The position numbers and the translations under genes were made by a program. A DNA stretch of 64,000 nt from Trogon surrucura (lineage: Eukaryota > Chordata > Aves > Trogoniformes > Trogonidae), in NCBI GenBank assembly GCA_020746105.1, contig CM036636.1, forward strand, positions 6,324,001 to 6,388,000. Reading direction: 5' to 3'. Shown here piece by piece: positions 11,170 to 45,839 of the stretch. The notes below the pieces were generated by a model. That model made no database searches and was not told where the DNA came from. It worked only from the letters and a program-made list of their open reading frames with translations. Position 1 is the stretch's first letter. Each line of letters begins with the position of its first letter.

Positions 11170-12170
11170 TCAATTTATCTCCTTCGGGCAGAGCCGCGGA
11201 TGGGAGTTATCTCGGCCGCGGGGAATAAAACCCGGGCGGGGCCCAGGCTCGGTGTTTGCCGGGGCTCTGCCACAAGCCCGCCGCACCGGGGGTGCCGGGG
11301 CCCAGAGCAGAGAGAGGGTCCGAGATGCCTGAACGACCCCCCCCATCTGCTTTCTGAGGGGCGAGCAGGGCTGGAGAAGCCCCCGCAAGGCCGGAGGCTC
11401 CGCGACCCGCTGCCACCCACAGGGACCGGCCGGAGGACACCAAGAGCCCCCTCCGCCAAGAGCACAGGGCGGCAGCCCCGGGGAGGGGATCCCTAAATCC
11501 CACCGCGCCCCACGGGGGCAAGAAGCCAAAGTGCCCCCGGGGACCCACAGCCCAAAGCCGGGGACCCCACCGAGACGGCCCCGAGCGCCCCCGCGCCGCA
11601 CGGGGCGAGCTCCGGGAGCCACGGGGCGAGGCCGGGAGCGCCCCCAGAGCCCCGGAGCTCCGCGGGGAAGGACCCGGAGACCCCAACGAGCGCCCCCGCC
11701 CCTCACGGCGCTCACCCCGCGGCACAGAACCTGCCCCGGCGCCGCCGCCGGAACCGGAACCCGGAGGTCACGGGGGGGGGGGGGGGGGGGGGCGGGACCT
11801 CAGGTAAAGGGGTGGGGGGGGGGGGGTGGGGGCTCGGTTGGGGGCGTGGCCTCGCCGGTGGGCGGGGCCGGGACGCTGCCGGCAGGGGGCAGCAAGCGGC
11901 TGGGAGCGGCGCGCCGGGAGCGCGCGCGGCGGGTGGGAGGGGCCGAGGACAGGGGGTGGGCGTGGCCAAGGGTGGCCGGAGGGGCGGGGCGGGAACCCCC
12001 CTGCTTGGAGGGGGCCCCTCCCACCCGGTGCACACACAGCCCCTCCCGCCACGGCCACTGACCCGCCCTCGGCGCGCGCCCCCGCGACGCACACCGCCCG
12101 CGCGCACGTGGTGCTGGCCCCGCCCCGCGCGCGCGCGAGTGTGCGGCGTGGGCGCGTGCACGCGCGACAC
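11170..12170. promoter_or_regulatory. ASB6: CpG island, likely ASB6 promoter
   Basis: GC- and CpG-rich DNA immediately upstream of ASB6 on the minus strand. A good minus-strand donor (GCGGG|GTGAGC, exon end at 11716) follows a purine- and CpG-rich stretch 11717-11770 and may end a noncoding first exon spliced to the exon holding the ATG. This is inferred; promoter activity toward the + strand is also possible. Confidence 0.6.
11772..11826 (+). repeat. Poly-G tract (G21) and G-rich run
   Basis: Twenty-one consecutive G from 11772, a short spacer, then further long G runs to about 11840. Such tracts can form G-quadruplexes on the G strand and are prone to sequencing error, so the exact length should not be trusted. 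Confidence 0.8.
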
Positions 12171-12190
12171 CCGTGGGCACCTCCTCCCCG

Positions 12191-12435
12191 TGGGAATGGG
12201 CGTGGGTGTGAATGGGGGGTGTGAGTGGGTGTGAATGGGGGATGTGGGGGTGTGAATGGGGGCGGTGGGTGTGAATGGGGGGTGTGGGGGTGTGAATGGG
12301 GGATGTGGGTGGGTGTGGGTGTGAATGGGGGGGGGGGGTGAATGGGGGGTGTGGGTGTGAATGGGAGGGGTGTGGGTGGGTCTGAATGGGGGGTGTGGTG
12401 TCAACGGGTGTGGGTGTCAGTGGGTGTGAGCGGGT
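12191..12435. repeat. G-rich minisatellite (GTGAATGGGGG-type units)
   Basis: About a dozen diverged units of the form GTGTGAATGGGGGNTGTGGG, roughly 18-26 bases each, repeat across 245 bases next to the ASB6 CpG island. They are strongly strand-asymmetric, with G on the + strand. Long open frames on either strand here are repeat artefacts. Confidence 0.85.
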
Positions 12436-12685
12436 GCAATATGGTCGTGCAACCCCACGCCCAGTGCCCCACCCTGCACCCTGCCTGCCTCCCCCACCCA
12501 CCCGCCCCCCCCCGGAGCACCCCCCACCGATGCTACCGACACCCACCCGGGACAGGCCGGGTGTGACAGGGAGGTGACACTCAGTGGCTGTCACTTCCCC
12601 GGGGGCCCACGGGGGACCTTGTCCTTCCCGGACCTTGTCGTGCTGAAAGAGCTGCTGGGGGAAGTGTTAGCCCAGGATTTATGGG

Positions 12686-12714
12686 TATTATTATCATCAT
12701 CATTATTATTATTC
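12686..12714. repeat. TTA/TCA trinucleotide microsatellite
   Basis: About nine trinucleotide units alternating ATT and ATC. The following ATTCTGGTGGA recurs about 80 bases later (12797-12810), so a small local duplication is present. Confidence 0.75.
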
Positions 12715-14304
12715 TGGTGGAATTTCCAGGCGCGGGGAGCTCCGGAGAGCCGGCAATAACTGAAGCAGCCTTGAGTTTCCTATTTACGTATTTATTTTAT
12801 TCTGGTGGAGCGCTTCCAGATTTCAGCAGGCAGCCGTGGCCCGGAGGCAGAGGGAGCAAGGAGGCTGCACCAGTTGGGCATTCTTCTGACATGCAGTCAC
12901 ACTCCCACCATTCCGTTTCCTACACAAAGTGGGGTGGCAGAGTGGGGGACCCCGGTGCCCATTGCTCGCCTCCCAGCCCTGAGCCTCACTTTGTGGCAGG
13001 GCAGTGGCTCCAAAGCCCTTTGCAGCGTTGCTGCTGGCTCTGGTGCCACAGGGACTTGGTGCCATGTGGTGGCACCATGCTGGGCAACTGGTGTGGACCC
13101 CTTCTCGCAGCCCAGCAGCTCCCACGGGTGAGATTTGGGGGTGCATCATCCCTGTGCTGGCCTGAGTGGGGACAGAAATAACCCTGTCCAAGCAGCCTGG
13201 GCAGGAACAAGAGGGAAAAAGAGGAGGAGTAACGGGGAGCAAGGATTTCTCCCCGTGAGGATTTCTCCTTTCGCACGAAGGATACTTTATGCCCGTATGA
13301 GCCGTCTGCAGACCAGTACAGCCCAGATGCGGGGACCTCACCTTGGGTGGGTCGGGCAGCTGAGACCGTCACTCAGGTCCTGAGTGTCACCTCGCTGCTG
13401 CCATCAGTTGGGTAAACCCTGGACCCTCTGTGGTCCCAATAAAGCCCAAACCCTCCCTAGTCTGGTAAAACCCTGGACCCTCCGCAGTGCAGCTGGCGGC
13501 ACCAGGCACATTCACTGTCCCAAGCTATGTGGCACCAGTGGGGACCCTGCGGGGTCCAGCCCTCTGTCAGACACCCTTTTGGGGAGAATCCCCACTACAT
13601 TCCCCACCGCTGCCTGGGAAAGGTGCGCTGAAGAGTGTGGGTCACACCCTGGCCAGCTCTGCCCCCAGCTGTGTTGGCCCTGGGGATGAGAGGGGACCCC
13701 ACAGAGTCCCACCAGCCCAGCCGTGCCTCCACAAGACCTTCAGAGGCTTTGCCCTCACCCCAATAACACCCTGGGTGGAAAGGAGGCTTTGGGGGTGCAG
13801 TGTGGGGCCAAAGCTGGCTCAAAACCAGAGATCCAAGAGCTGAAACTCTTCCCTGGCCGTCAGCACGGCGAGGCTGGCAGGAAGCCGGACACACAAGACT
13901 CCTTCCCCAGAGCATCGCTGCCCTGGTCCTGCCATGACTATGTCACAAGCCACGGCCTCTGGAGAGATGACTCCCCGTCCCTACATTTCCTGGGCAAAAA
14001 AAGTCCCTTTTGCAAATCGAGACGTCACTGGTGTGGTCAGTCAGGGCATTTGAGTGCCCGGCTAAAATAACAGCGTTGAGATCTGCCCCCTTCCTCCCCA
14101 TCGCTTAGGCGGGGCGGACTAGGAAGAATGCGAGTTGGCTATCCATCAGGGAGACAGAGCAACAGCCAGCCGAAGAAAGAGGGGCATTTTAGGAGGAAAG
14201 CCAGGGAAATTTGATCATTAAGAAATCCTCCTGGCTGTCTGGGCGAATTTAATTAAATTGCTGGAAAGGGCTGTAAGCACATCTGGATCCAATATGTGCA
14301 GCTT

Positions 14305-14352
14305 TGATTTTTTTCTTTCTTTCTTTCTTTTTTTTTTTTTTCTTCTTCTTTT
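14305..14352. repeat. T/CT-rich simple repeat
   Basis: TTTCTTTC units followed by a T run and CTT units. Low-complexity pyrimidine tract. Confidence 0.8.
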
Positions 14353-14454
14353 GGTTCACTCTTTTCCCATCTCGCTGTTGAAGGAGGGGGGGAATAAAAG
14401 GGAAATAGCAGAGCCACAGAGTATTGGTTCATCTGGGACTGGGATTCCTGGCAG

Positions 14455-14515
14455 GGAAAGAAAGAGAGGGAGAGAAAGAAAGAGCAAAAGAAAGAAGCAG
14501 AAACAGAGGGAATAA
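14455..14515. repeat. GA-rich low-complexity tract
   Basis: AAAG and AGGG units over about 60 bases, purine only for most of its length. The mirror composition to the pyrimidine tract 100 bases upstream is notable, but no exact inverted repeat is seen. Confidence 0.65.
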
Positions 14516-15839
14516 GAAAGCTGGGAGAAAAACCTTCACCAAGAGCCTGGCCAACTTGTTTTATAACGGCACCGACCGCAGAGACAAGGAGTTAGGAGGG
14601 GATGGGGGCAGTTGTGAAAGCTGGAGGGGAGAGGAGGAGGAGGAGAGGGTCTAGCTCCTGGGCTTGCTGAGCTTTTTGGGTCTGGCAGGGATGAAGGGAG
14701 AAGGAGGAATTGCTCAGCAGATAGAGAACCAGCCATTCATGCCAGGAGCAGCAGGGCCAGGCATGGGGAGACTCCTCCAGAAAGAGCCCCTGGCTGTCAC
14801 CCCTGAGGGCAGCGCTGCCCTGACCCCTCCCCCGTGTCCAGGACCAGGGTGCTCTGGTCCCCGGCCCCCGGTGGGATAGATGGGACAGGCAGCTCTGCTT
14901 CCCTGGCACCAGGGAAGGGAGTGATCCCCCAGCCCCCCACCCCAAGAGCTGGTCATCTCCCCTACTCTGCTGCTTATCACCTCCTCACACGGAACATCCT
15001 TCTCAAGGATGGTAAGAAAAACCCTTCTATCCATGCGGAATGTGGGCAAGGCAGCCCAGTTTCTCTGCGTGATACTAAGCATAGGGCAAGTTTTGGGGAA
15101 CATTAAGGAGAATCAGCACCTGGAGCAGCAGCAGCCCGAGCAGTGCTCCAGGGATGCTGCTCTGTCCCAGCCCAGCCACTGCTGCCGTTTGGGGCTGAGG
15201 AGGAGGAGGGCTGGGGCTGGCAGAGCACGACCAGATCCGTGCTGTGGTGAGTCCTATGGAAGCGTGAGATGTTATCACAGCGTGAGAGAAATATCAGGAA
15301 AGCTCTAGGATGCCATAAAGCAAGATTATCAAAAATCTTTTTTTTTTTAAAGAGAGGAAGATGAAGGCCTGGCAAGCAGAAACACGTTCATCCCAAGGGC
15401 TGCGAACTGCAAACCTGGCAGGCTCTGGCCAGACAGATCCTCATCAAGAGGAGCCCGGCAAAGCCCTGCCAATTCGGTGCCGCTCTGGTTCATCAACCTA
15501 ACAGCTTCAGCTTAGCAAAGCCGGACTCTGAGCACACACTCAGCTCAGCTAAATCTGAGCGATCTGTGTCAGGAGAAGCAAACCTGCCCGGCTTCATCTC
15601 CAAACTGCCCATGCCTTGCCCTAAGTATGGCCAAGAGTCACCGCGCCAGATCCAAGGTCCAGTTTTCATCCCTTAAAACCCATTTCTTACAAAAAAAACC
15701 ACAAAAAAAACCCAAAATCCTTGCACAAGAGAGTTAAGAAACACCAGGAGGGTGGGTTTCAAACAACTGGGTCTCGCTTCAGATGCCTTGTGTGGCTGAC
15801 GGAGTTAAAAAAAATGATGCTGAAAAAAAAAGGCAAATC

Positions 15840-16330
15840 CTAGAGCTAAAAAGGAAATTGCATTAATACAGATTGTTTTATTTAAAAAAAGCAAACCCTG
15901 ACCTCTACTTCAAAAAAGTCATTAGACATTCTCCTTCTGAAAGGCCGACAGGGGATATTACTGAAAGGCCAGTTAATTTCTCAATGACTTACTGTTCTTG
16001 CTCTGCTCATGGAAATGTGTAAAGAGTCGGAGGGTAATTTAAGGCACCCTGCAGAAAGGTGTGTAAATCTTTGCGTGTCTAAAGAAACTTTACCAGACCG
16101 CTAGGATTGGGAAAAAAGAAAATGCTTGCCCTCTTTTTTTTTCTTTTTTACTTTTTTTTTTTTTTTTACTTTCCTTTGGAACTCTGATCCCCTTTGATCA
16201 TAAAAAAAAGGTCATATTTCACCAAAAAAAAATATCAGCAATCACAGGGCCCGAGGAAGTGTGAACCCAAGGGGGTTTCACCGACGATTATTCCCTCCAT
16301 TTAATTATTTAATGCCGCAAACTGAGGAAA
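15840..16330. promoter_or_regulatory. Candidate conserved noncoding block upstream of PRRX2
   Basis: An AT-rich, nonrepetitive stretch about 2.2 kb before PRRX2, with TAATTT/TTAATT homeodomain-type cores, two GAAAGGCC copies (about 15940-15972) and TGATCATAAA motifs. Its composition differs sharply from the GC-rich flanks. No coding frame is present. Enhancer function is inferred from composition and position only. Confidence 0.3.
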
Positions 16331-17619
16331 AGCCGTCTCCCCTGGAAAAGCCAGACAGTTCAAGAACAAGGTCTGGCCCCAAACAAGGAGGAGGAAGAGG
16401 GTTATAAATGTGGTTGGGACTGCTCTGTCCCCTCTCCTGCCCTCACCCCTTCACGGGCCAAGGCCAGCTGCCCCACAGCCCCCCCCCCAGAATAATCACA
16501 GCAAGATGTTCCCAACCTCTGGGGCCAAAGGGGAAACGCTGGGGGAAGTAGAGGGGTCCTCACTGTCCCGGCCCCCTCACCAGCCCCAACAGGCTGGGTC
16601 ACATCCCCAATGGGTCACTGTCCTCCAGGGGGAATTCTCTGTTCCCCAGGTTAGTCCTTGAGCAGTTTTTCCTGGACATGGTGTCATCCCCATCCTGGGA
16701 AGGGTCTGTCCCTGGAAAAAAATAACCAGGGTGAAGCTGGTACCTGGCTGAGGAGGGAAGATGCAATGGGTCCCCCAGGGCACAGTGGTCTCAGGGGCAG
16801 TGCAGGCATCTCCACCCTGAGAGCACGGGGCAGCCAGGAGGGTTGGTGGCAATATATGCGATTTATATTCTAATACATGCATTGAGTGCACAACTGCAGT
16901 GCACAGAAGCACCATGGCACCACGTACCACCGGGTATCCATCCAGCTGGGTGCTGGGTGGAGGTGCAACACCCGTCTGTGGGGAGTAGACCCCAGGGAAC
17001 CAGGAGCAGAAAGCGGTGTGACACCAGCCTGTCATTTACATGGCCAAGGGGACAAGACCAGACGCCAGTGCTGACTCTAGGGCCAATAAATGGACCCCAA
17101 AAGTAATGGAGGGGGGAAGGGAGGTTGGACTGGCTTGTTTGCACACTGGAGGAGCCCCCCGCAGAGTCAGAGAGAGCCAAAATCTGCCTTCAGCTACACC
17201 CCTTCCAAGCTGGAGAGCTCTGGGAAGCCGCTTCCCCGTCAGGAAGATCAGATTTGGCAGCACTGGCTGGCTTAAAAATCTGCACGCCTCCGACTTGAAG
17301 GGGAAGAGAGTGCAAGAAAAGCTTTCGACAAATGTTAAAATAACTCAGCCAGGGGTTTGCCTCCCTCGGCTACGCTGGAGCAGGGATGTTTATGAGCTCA
17401 GAGCTGGGCTGCAGCGGCCGATCTCGCTCGGAGATTTCGCATCGAACCCTGCGTGCGCGCAGTCCCGTCCATATGTGCCTGCAGCGACGGGCAGGAGAGC
17501 ACGACAGAATCAAGGGGAAGAAATAATAACCGTTAACCTCTTTGATTTCTGCTCGTTGTCCCCAGCCCAGCCCTCACTGGACACCAGCAACCAGCCCCAG
17601 CTCCCTCCCTCCTCCCCCG

Positions 17620-17657
17620 TGTATATATGTATATCTCTATATAAACATATATATAAT
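17620..17657. repeat. TATA-type microsatellite
   Basis: Imperfect TATATG/TATA alternation over about 38 bases, roughly 0.8 kb upstream of the PRRX2 start codon. Confidence 0.7.
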
Positions 17658-18321
17658 TTTTAAAGAGGAAAAACTCCTTTTTCCTCTCCCGGTGGCTGGT
17701 TTTCATTAGGGAGGTTTCTTTCTAACCCCAAGGGAAGCAGCCTATGAGTTTTTAACTGTGGTGCAGGACGTAATTATCTCATTAAGGCGAGAGAGCCAGG
17801 CTTTTCCCAGGAGAGGTGACCTTGCTCCGGGGTTGATGGGGACCCAGGGCGGGGGGTGGCTGAAGGTGGAGGGGGGCCGTGTCCCCCGCTAACCTGCGGG
17901 TCACCTCTCCCTCCAACCCCATTTGGGGCTGGGGAAACCCGGCCTCTCTTCCTCCCCCCCATCCGTCCCCACGGAGCACAGCCACTTACACTTGTTGATA
18001 GAAGCACTTAAAGAAGGGGTTGGGGGGGCGGATGGTGTGGATGGGGTGAGAGGGGGAGAAAAGCGGGGGTCCCCCCCTTCTCCGTGGTTTGGCTGCCGGC
18101 GGTGCTCGGCCCCTGGTAGGGGGGCAGGTCGCCGTGCCGGGGCGGGGGTGGGGGGGGCGAGGGGCCGCCCCGCTCAGCTCGGAGCAGGGGCGTTTGTTTG
18201 AACAGCTCCAGAGCAAAGAGCAGGGGAAGAAAGTTTGGGCTGGGAGCGTGGTTTTTTCCCCAGACGTCAGCACAAGGCGGAACAGGGGCTGGGGAGGGAG
18301 CCGGACTCAGAGGGCAGCCGT

Positions 18322-18425
18322 GATTTTTTTCCCTTTTTTTTTTTTTAAAAAAAATATTATTAGAATTTTTTTTTTTTTTTTACATTTTTTTGGGGGGGTG
18401 GGGGGGGTGGGGAAGGGGGCCGGGG
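18322..18425 (+). repeat. PRRX2: Poly-T/poly-A then poly-G tracts before the PRRX2 start
   Basis: A run of T tracts and an A8 tract (18326-18395) is followed by GGGGGGG-T-GGGGGGG-T-GGGG-style runs (about 18390-18425), ending some 40 bases before the ATG. If transcribed, the G runs could form an RNA G-quadruplex in the leader. Tract lengths are uncertain because homopolymers sequence poorly. Confidence 0.7.
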
Positions 18426-18464
18426 AGCGGCCCGGCACCTCGGGGTGGGCTGCGGGCGGGAGCC

Positions 18465-40547
<22,083 letters not shown>

Positions 40548-43043
40548 CAAGGGCAAAGCCCACCCTGTGGCCTCATCCAGGAGCTCCTGTGCCAGTCTAG
40601 GACGAATCTGTCACCCACGCAGCCCACACGCCACTACGTCTAACGTCTCAGCACCTCTCCTCTCCTCTTCCCTTTTGAAGGTAGAGTCAGTCCCAGGCCG
40701 AAGTGGCACATAATTATAGCCACATATGGAACAAACTTGGTTAGAAACTTGCTTTTCCGCACACCCTTATAATAAAGGCTATATATACACACACATACCC
40801 CCCACGCGCTCGTCAAGGACAAACAGACTTGCCAAGGGAACAAGAATTTGCTTCCAAACATGGAAGGATCTTGGACTATTGGATTTGACCAATTTGGGTA
40901 TCTCGCCTGGAGAGCCAAAGAGTTACTGGGTCTTCTCCTCCCGCAGGGACAGCACATGGCGGTGGGAGGATCACCAGCCCCCCTTTCCGCCAGGCCGCGG
41001 CTCACAGTGCTCAGCCACGCGTGCCAAAGCTTCTTTATGTATCCCCAGCCGCGGCGCTTGGGAGAGACTTTGGGAAGGCGATGGCTCAACCCCTCGCCCC
41101 GTCCAGCTCCCCGCACCGCGTTGCCTGCATTTAGGAGCTGCCTATGTCAATGCCATCAGGCTTTGTGCCTTCCCAGAGGAACAAGGAGGGCTGAAGCATC
41201 TCAACAGATTCACTCGGAGCCTGTGAGCTCTCCTGCAAGCTGAGGGGAACATCGCTGGTCCCCAAGCAGGCACTGCTGCCCTCCCTCAGCACCTTTGCCA
41301 GCAATTCTGCAGAGCCCAAGGTCATTGAACTGTCCCAGGGAAAGAGAAAATTGGAAAAAGCTGTTGGGTTTCAGCTGAGTAGGCGGCTCCCAGCGCTTCG
41401 TGCCAACGGCAAAGCAGGCTTCGCCTTCCGGAGGCACGGCCTCCCCGTCGGCAGCTCCACAGATGTGTGCAGGGGTCTGGGGCTGGCGACTCCGCGGGGG
41501 TGGGCTTTTTTGGTTTTGCAGAAAGGAAATGGTTTTCCCCTCGTCCCACCCTGCCGTGCAGCCTAATGAGGTTGCAAGGTGGGACATGCAGGGGGATGGA
41601 CACAGGGTGAGCAGCCTTGCCCCAGGCTTACACCACCCCAGTTTTTCACCCACGGGACTGAGCCGTGAAGAGACGCGCCCTCCGCCATCCCCTGCCAACA
41701 CCGCAGCAATGGGGGACGAGGCAGAGCGAGGGAGGTTTTACCCTGTGGACAAAGACCTCTGGAAACCAGACCACCCTTTCCTCATCCACTGCAACAAGCC
41801 ACCAGCCAAGTCCAGAGACACCACCAGCTCAGATGGGTGGCCTGGACAGACAAGGCACCAGCCCTGCTTGCCAAGAAGAGCTTCTCCCTGCTGAGGACCA
41901 TAGCAGCAGATCTGAAGAACACAGCAGTTGCTAAAGTGTTTCCTCCAGATAAACATTCCACCATGTGCAACACCAAGGCTGAAAGGGTCTCGACTGCACA
42001 TGTGTCCCCAGGAGCATCCTCTCCCTTTCCCACCGGGGCTCTCACTGCAGCCACACGTGGTACCCAGGACCTTCAGCTCTATCCCAGGCAGGGACTCACC
42101 CAGCACCCAGAGCTGGAGACCTGATGGGAGAACCAGGAGGGGAACATGCCTCCTCTGGTTGGGAGTGGACCAGCCCCCCCTATCCTGCCCCCAGACCCAA
42201 ATTTCTCGGCTCCACCCAATGCAGCTTCCCAGTTGGGAGCCTCTTCCTCAGTCATGGCAGGCAGGGAGGGGGCACAGCCTGACCAACACCCCTCACCTCA
42301 TGCAGGAAGCAAAGTCAGCCTAAATACCCACCCTGTGCCCCCCCATCCCTATTTCCAGGGCTCATATTCCCCCATTTGCTATGTCAGAGGATGAGAACAG
42401 AGCTCCCCAGACCACAGCAAGACACGGCATGGAGACCTGACAAAAGCCAAGATGTACCAGGCCAGGAAGGGGGAAGATGGATCAAATAATCCACCATGAG
42501 AAACACCGCTTCGGGCAGGAGGAAGGGGCTGGGGGGGTCCTCTTCCCATGGAAAGCACAGGGCTCTTTTTTTGGTTATACAAGATGAAACCACAGGGATA
42601 TAAATGTCGCTGCCTCTTTGAGAGCATTAATGAAAATAAACCCATTTAATAGTTTGCAGATGCCATTTCTGTAAACCTAAAAAAAGCAGGGAATAAATAT
42701 TTCTTCACTAAATATCTATATGTGTATATATATTTGAAAACATTTGCTCCTAATCTTAAAGCCCCTCCTTCACCGTGCTCTTGGCAACTTATCGCAGCTT
42801 GTCAGTCAGCGCTGAAGCCTCACCGAGATGAGATAAAAATTGCACCCTTGGAGAGGTAGCAGGACAGAGGGATTATTGTAATCTAAGCTCCCTCTCGCCC
42901 TTTCTATTTGTACATTTCAATTACTTGTAACAAGATCCACAGTGGATTTTTTTTTTTGTTGTTTTTCTTCTGCATGTCTGTGTTTTGGAAATTTTTGTAA
43001 GGTTTTTGTAAAAACAACTCTTGTGAAATAATGGAGGAATAAA
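40548..43043 (+). other. PRRX2: PRRX2 3'UTR
   Basis: About 2.5 kb from the stop to the last good poly(A) signal. AATAAA hexamers lie at 42635-42640, 42692-42697 and 43038-43043. The 3' third (42590-43050) is markedly AT-rich, as is common for vertebrate 3'UTR ends. Alternative use of the upstream signals is possible. Confidence 0.55.
43038..43043 (+). terminator. PRRX2: Poly(A) signal, probable PRRX2 end
   Basis: AATAAA followed within 30 bases by a TGTGTCTGTG stretch, a typical GU-rich downstream element. Two earlier AATAAA copies lack such a clear GT-rich follower, although 42692-42697 is followed by TATATGTGTATAT. Confidence 0.5.
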
Positions 43044-44504
43044 TATTTTACTGAGTAGAGATGTGTCTGTGCACGCGACGGGGACTGGCTCTTTCCTCAC
43101 CAGTCACTGAAGCTTTCCCACCTGCCCCAGACAAACAGAACGAGCAGGGGATCGACCACCCTGGGCAAGGGGACAAGAGCCACGATCTGGCCACTTTCAC
43201 CTTGTGTGATGGTGGCATCTCGCAGCTTCTCCCCAAGACCTGGATTTCATCCCAGGCTCCCAAACATCAAGTGGTTCACATCCAGAGGGGAGCATGTCCA
43301 GGCCCTGTGGAGCTGGAAGGGAACAGAGGGATCACGCTCCCACAGCAGAGCTGCTGGGCTTCCCTCGGGCTTGGGGACCCTCAAACTGATGCCTGGAGAT
43401 GGTGGAAACTCAAGGGGCACAAACCAGCTGAACAAAAGTCCCTGCGCAGCAGCTAATTGCAGAGCCTTGCCAGATCCCTCTTATTTCATTCTGGGATAAT
43501 GACTGTGGGCTGTTGAGGAAGGGGTGTCAGGAAAGAGAGCTTGCTTTGCTTTTCCCTTCAAGATCTCACCAAGAATGGTAAAGCTTACAAGGTCTGCCCC
43601 AGGGAGATGAAATTCCCCGAAGAGCAGCAGCTCTTGTTAACGCTGGCCCTGGTTCACATCCACAGCCTTGGGAGCAGCACCCACGTTTCCCCCCAGCATC
43701 AAGGGAATCGGCTGAGATGAGATGCAGCCAGGAGCAGGCAGCAGAGACCCTTGCTGCTAGGCTATCGGGTCAAATCCAGCATTGTAAATGGAAGTGGAAA
43801 CCTGTAAATACTAATTGATGCTCCACAGACGTCAGATGAGCATCTGTTACAGACATACTATTCTCCTGGGACAAGCCCTCATCAATGGTCCCAGCAGAGA
43901 CCAGCAGAACGTTATCACACAGCCCTGGAAGCCAGAGATGAGTAACATGGAAGTCTGCTCAGAGAACTGTAGGCAGTGGAGATATAAGGAAATTCTCTCC
44001 TACACTCTCACTGCAGGCACATCCAGGCAACCAGACAGAGGAACAAGGCTCATCCCAATTCATCCCAACACCTCAGCACAGCACCCAGTAGAAGGGGAGC
44101 AGGTCCCCATGTTGGGCATCACCCTGAACCTACTAGCTGCCTGAATTTTTGTGCCTTCCCACCCTGATTTCAGCTCTAGGAGAGGAAAACCAGGGAGTGG
44201 CCACACAATGGAAGGAGCATGGATTCTCTGTAACACAGCCACAGAGCTCCTTGTAGCATCCCAAGGGCAGTGGGCAACTCCATGGACAGACACTGAGACC
44301 TTATCTCAGCTCCTGGAGCTGTGTTCGTGTCCAGAATCACAAAGAGCCACTGCGATTCAGGGCACCCCCCACACGATTTACAAATCCAATCGGTGGAATC
44401 GCAGCCCACAAAGCCATGCCAGCCCACTCCAGCAGCCACGGTCCCACACACCACTATCATACTGCTTCACTACAAGTGTAACGACTTCTTTATCCATTCA
44501 ACAA

Positions 44505-44600
44505 GTGACTTACAGATCATTAAGGTCATCTGTCCAACCTCCTGCCTAGCCCCAGGCAGAACATCACCCAAGCAGCATCCTCATGTCCTCAGCATGTGGC
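44505..44600. mobile_element. Possible old CR1 3'UTR remnant
   Basis: The order of motifs AGATCATTAAGGTCATCTG, TCCAACCTCCTGCC and CCCCAGGCAG resembles the segment of CR1 just before its 3' tail, which also appears in the better copy at 32035-32060. It is short and degraded, with no intact tail. Confidence 0.3.
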
Positions 44601-45839
44601 CTATGCAGAGCATCCCTTTGGAGGGCATCCAGCCCCAAGTCAGAAGACCCTTGGAAGCGTAGAGCTTGCAGATCCCAGGGCAGATTCTTCCAGTGACTCA
44701 TTACTGTCAACTGCTGGAAATGTTACTTATTTCCTGCCTGAAGTGTCCCAGCTTCAGTTCAGCTCCCACTAGAGCAGAAAGTCTCACCATGGCCTGCTGA
44801 CTCCCAGGAGCTGATGGGCTACTTCTGAGGGGTCTGCAGACCAGGAGACAGACAGGTATGGAGTCTGGCAGGGTTTGCACACTACAGAGGAGGGGTGTGT
44901 TGGGGGGAAGGCTGCCAATGAAGAGCTCAGATGCATTGTGCTACTTCTCCATTCATGAGAAGGTGTTTTCCTCCTAGGAAGCAGTCTGTCACAGACACAT
45001 CCACCACCAGAACTGATTTCTGCAGGAGAGCTGGTCTCCCTCCATACACCACAAATTCAGGTGGGAGGGAAGGTTGTGAGAACATCATTTGCAAGCTTTG
45101 TTTCCTTCCTTGAAGCAGCTGGTTTTCAGCCAGCTGATTTCCAAAGGGCAAGGCTCAGCTGATGGGAGGAACTCCCTGTACCCCGTTTTCCTGTTTCTGA
45201 CCCCAGAGCCCGACACTTGTGTGTGGCTTTCTGATGAAAAGTTGAAAAGTCTGCCCCTGCAATATTTTAAAGATAATAATTTTGTATTGTCATCAGCAGC
45301 GAGAAGACACAGGACTCACATTTTCCAGCTCACAGGGATGCCAGCCTGGTTATTCCCATCCAGAATGATTTTCACAGACATCCTCCTCTTCCACTACCCT
45401 TGTGCTGAACCTTTCTCCCTCTGGTGGCAAAAGGAAGGTCCAGAGACCCTCCAAGTCCTGCTGACACCACCTACGAGCTGCAGAAACACAAGGACATATG
45501 ACAGCAACATGTCATGTCCCAGCAGCTGAGCCCCTCCTGCCCTGGGGGGTGCGATGGTCACCCCAAATTCTGCATGTCATCTGGAAGAAGCAGCTCTTCC
45601 CCGTAGCTGATATTTTTGCTCACTGCTGCTTCTTTCCAAACCCCCAAAGGAAGAAATCTACAGCAGCAGAGAAGCTTTTGAGAAGCTGGATGGTAGCTCT
45701 CTCCGCTGGGGGTGTAACGCTCTGTAACAATTTGAGGAGGAGGGAGCAAGCAAAGGCTCCTTTTTGCAGTGGGTGTTACAAAGCCAAGGATGAGTTATTG
45801 CGGGAAAGGAAGAATTATTGCCCGCAGATGCTCAACGTG

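Larger units (their letters stand above)
12440..18050. other. Intergenic DNA between ASB6 and PRRX2
   Basis: The two genes are transcribed away from each other. No coding exon is visible. Contents include a TTA/TCA microsatellite (12686-12714), a T/CT tract (14305-14352), a GA-rich stretch (14455-14515), AT-rich candidate regulatory DNA (15840-16330) and an AT microsatellite (17620-17657). Distal PRRX2 control elements may lie here. Confidence 0.5.

Noticed and set aside
11712-12594. His/Pro-rich long minus-strand frames
   Set aside because: Produced by the G-rich minisatellite and CpG island, not by a gene.
13410-13483. Pair of GGTAAACCCTGGACCCTC copies as a mobile-element end
   Set aside because: Only about 18 bases, no element structure, and likely a minor local duplication.
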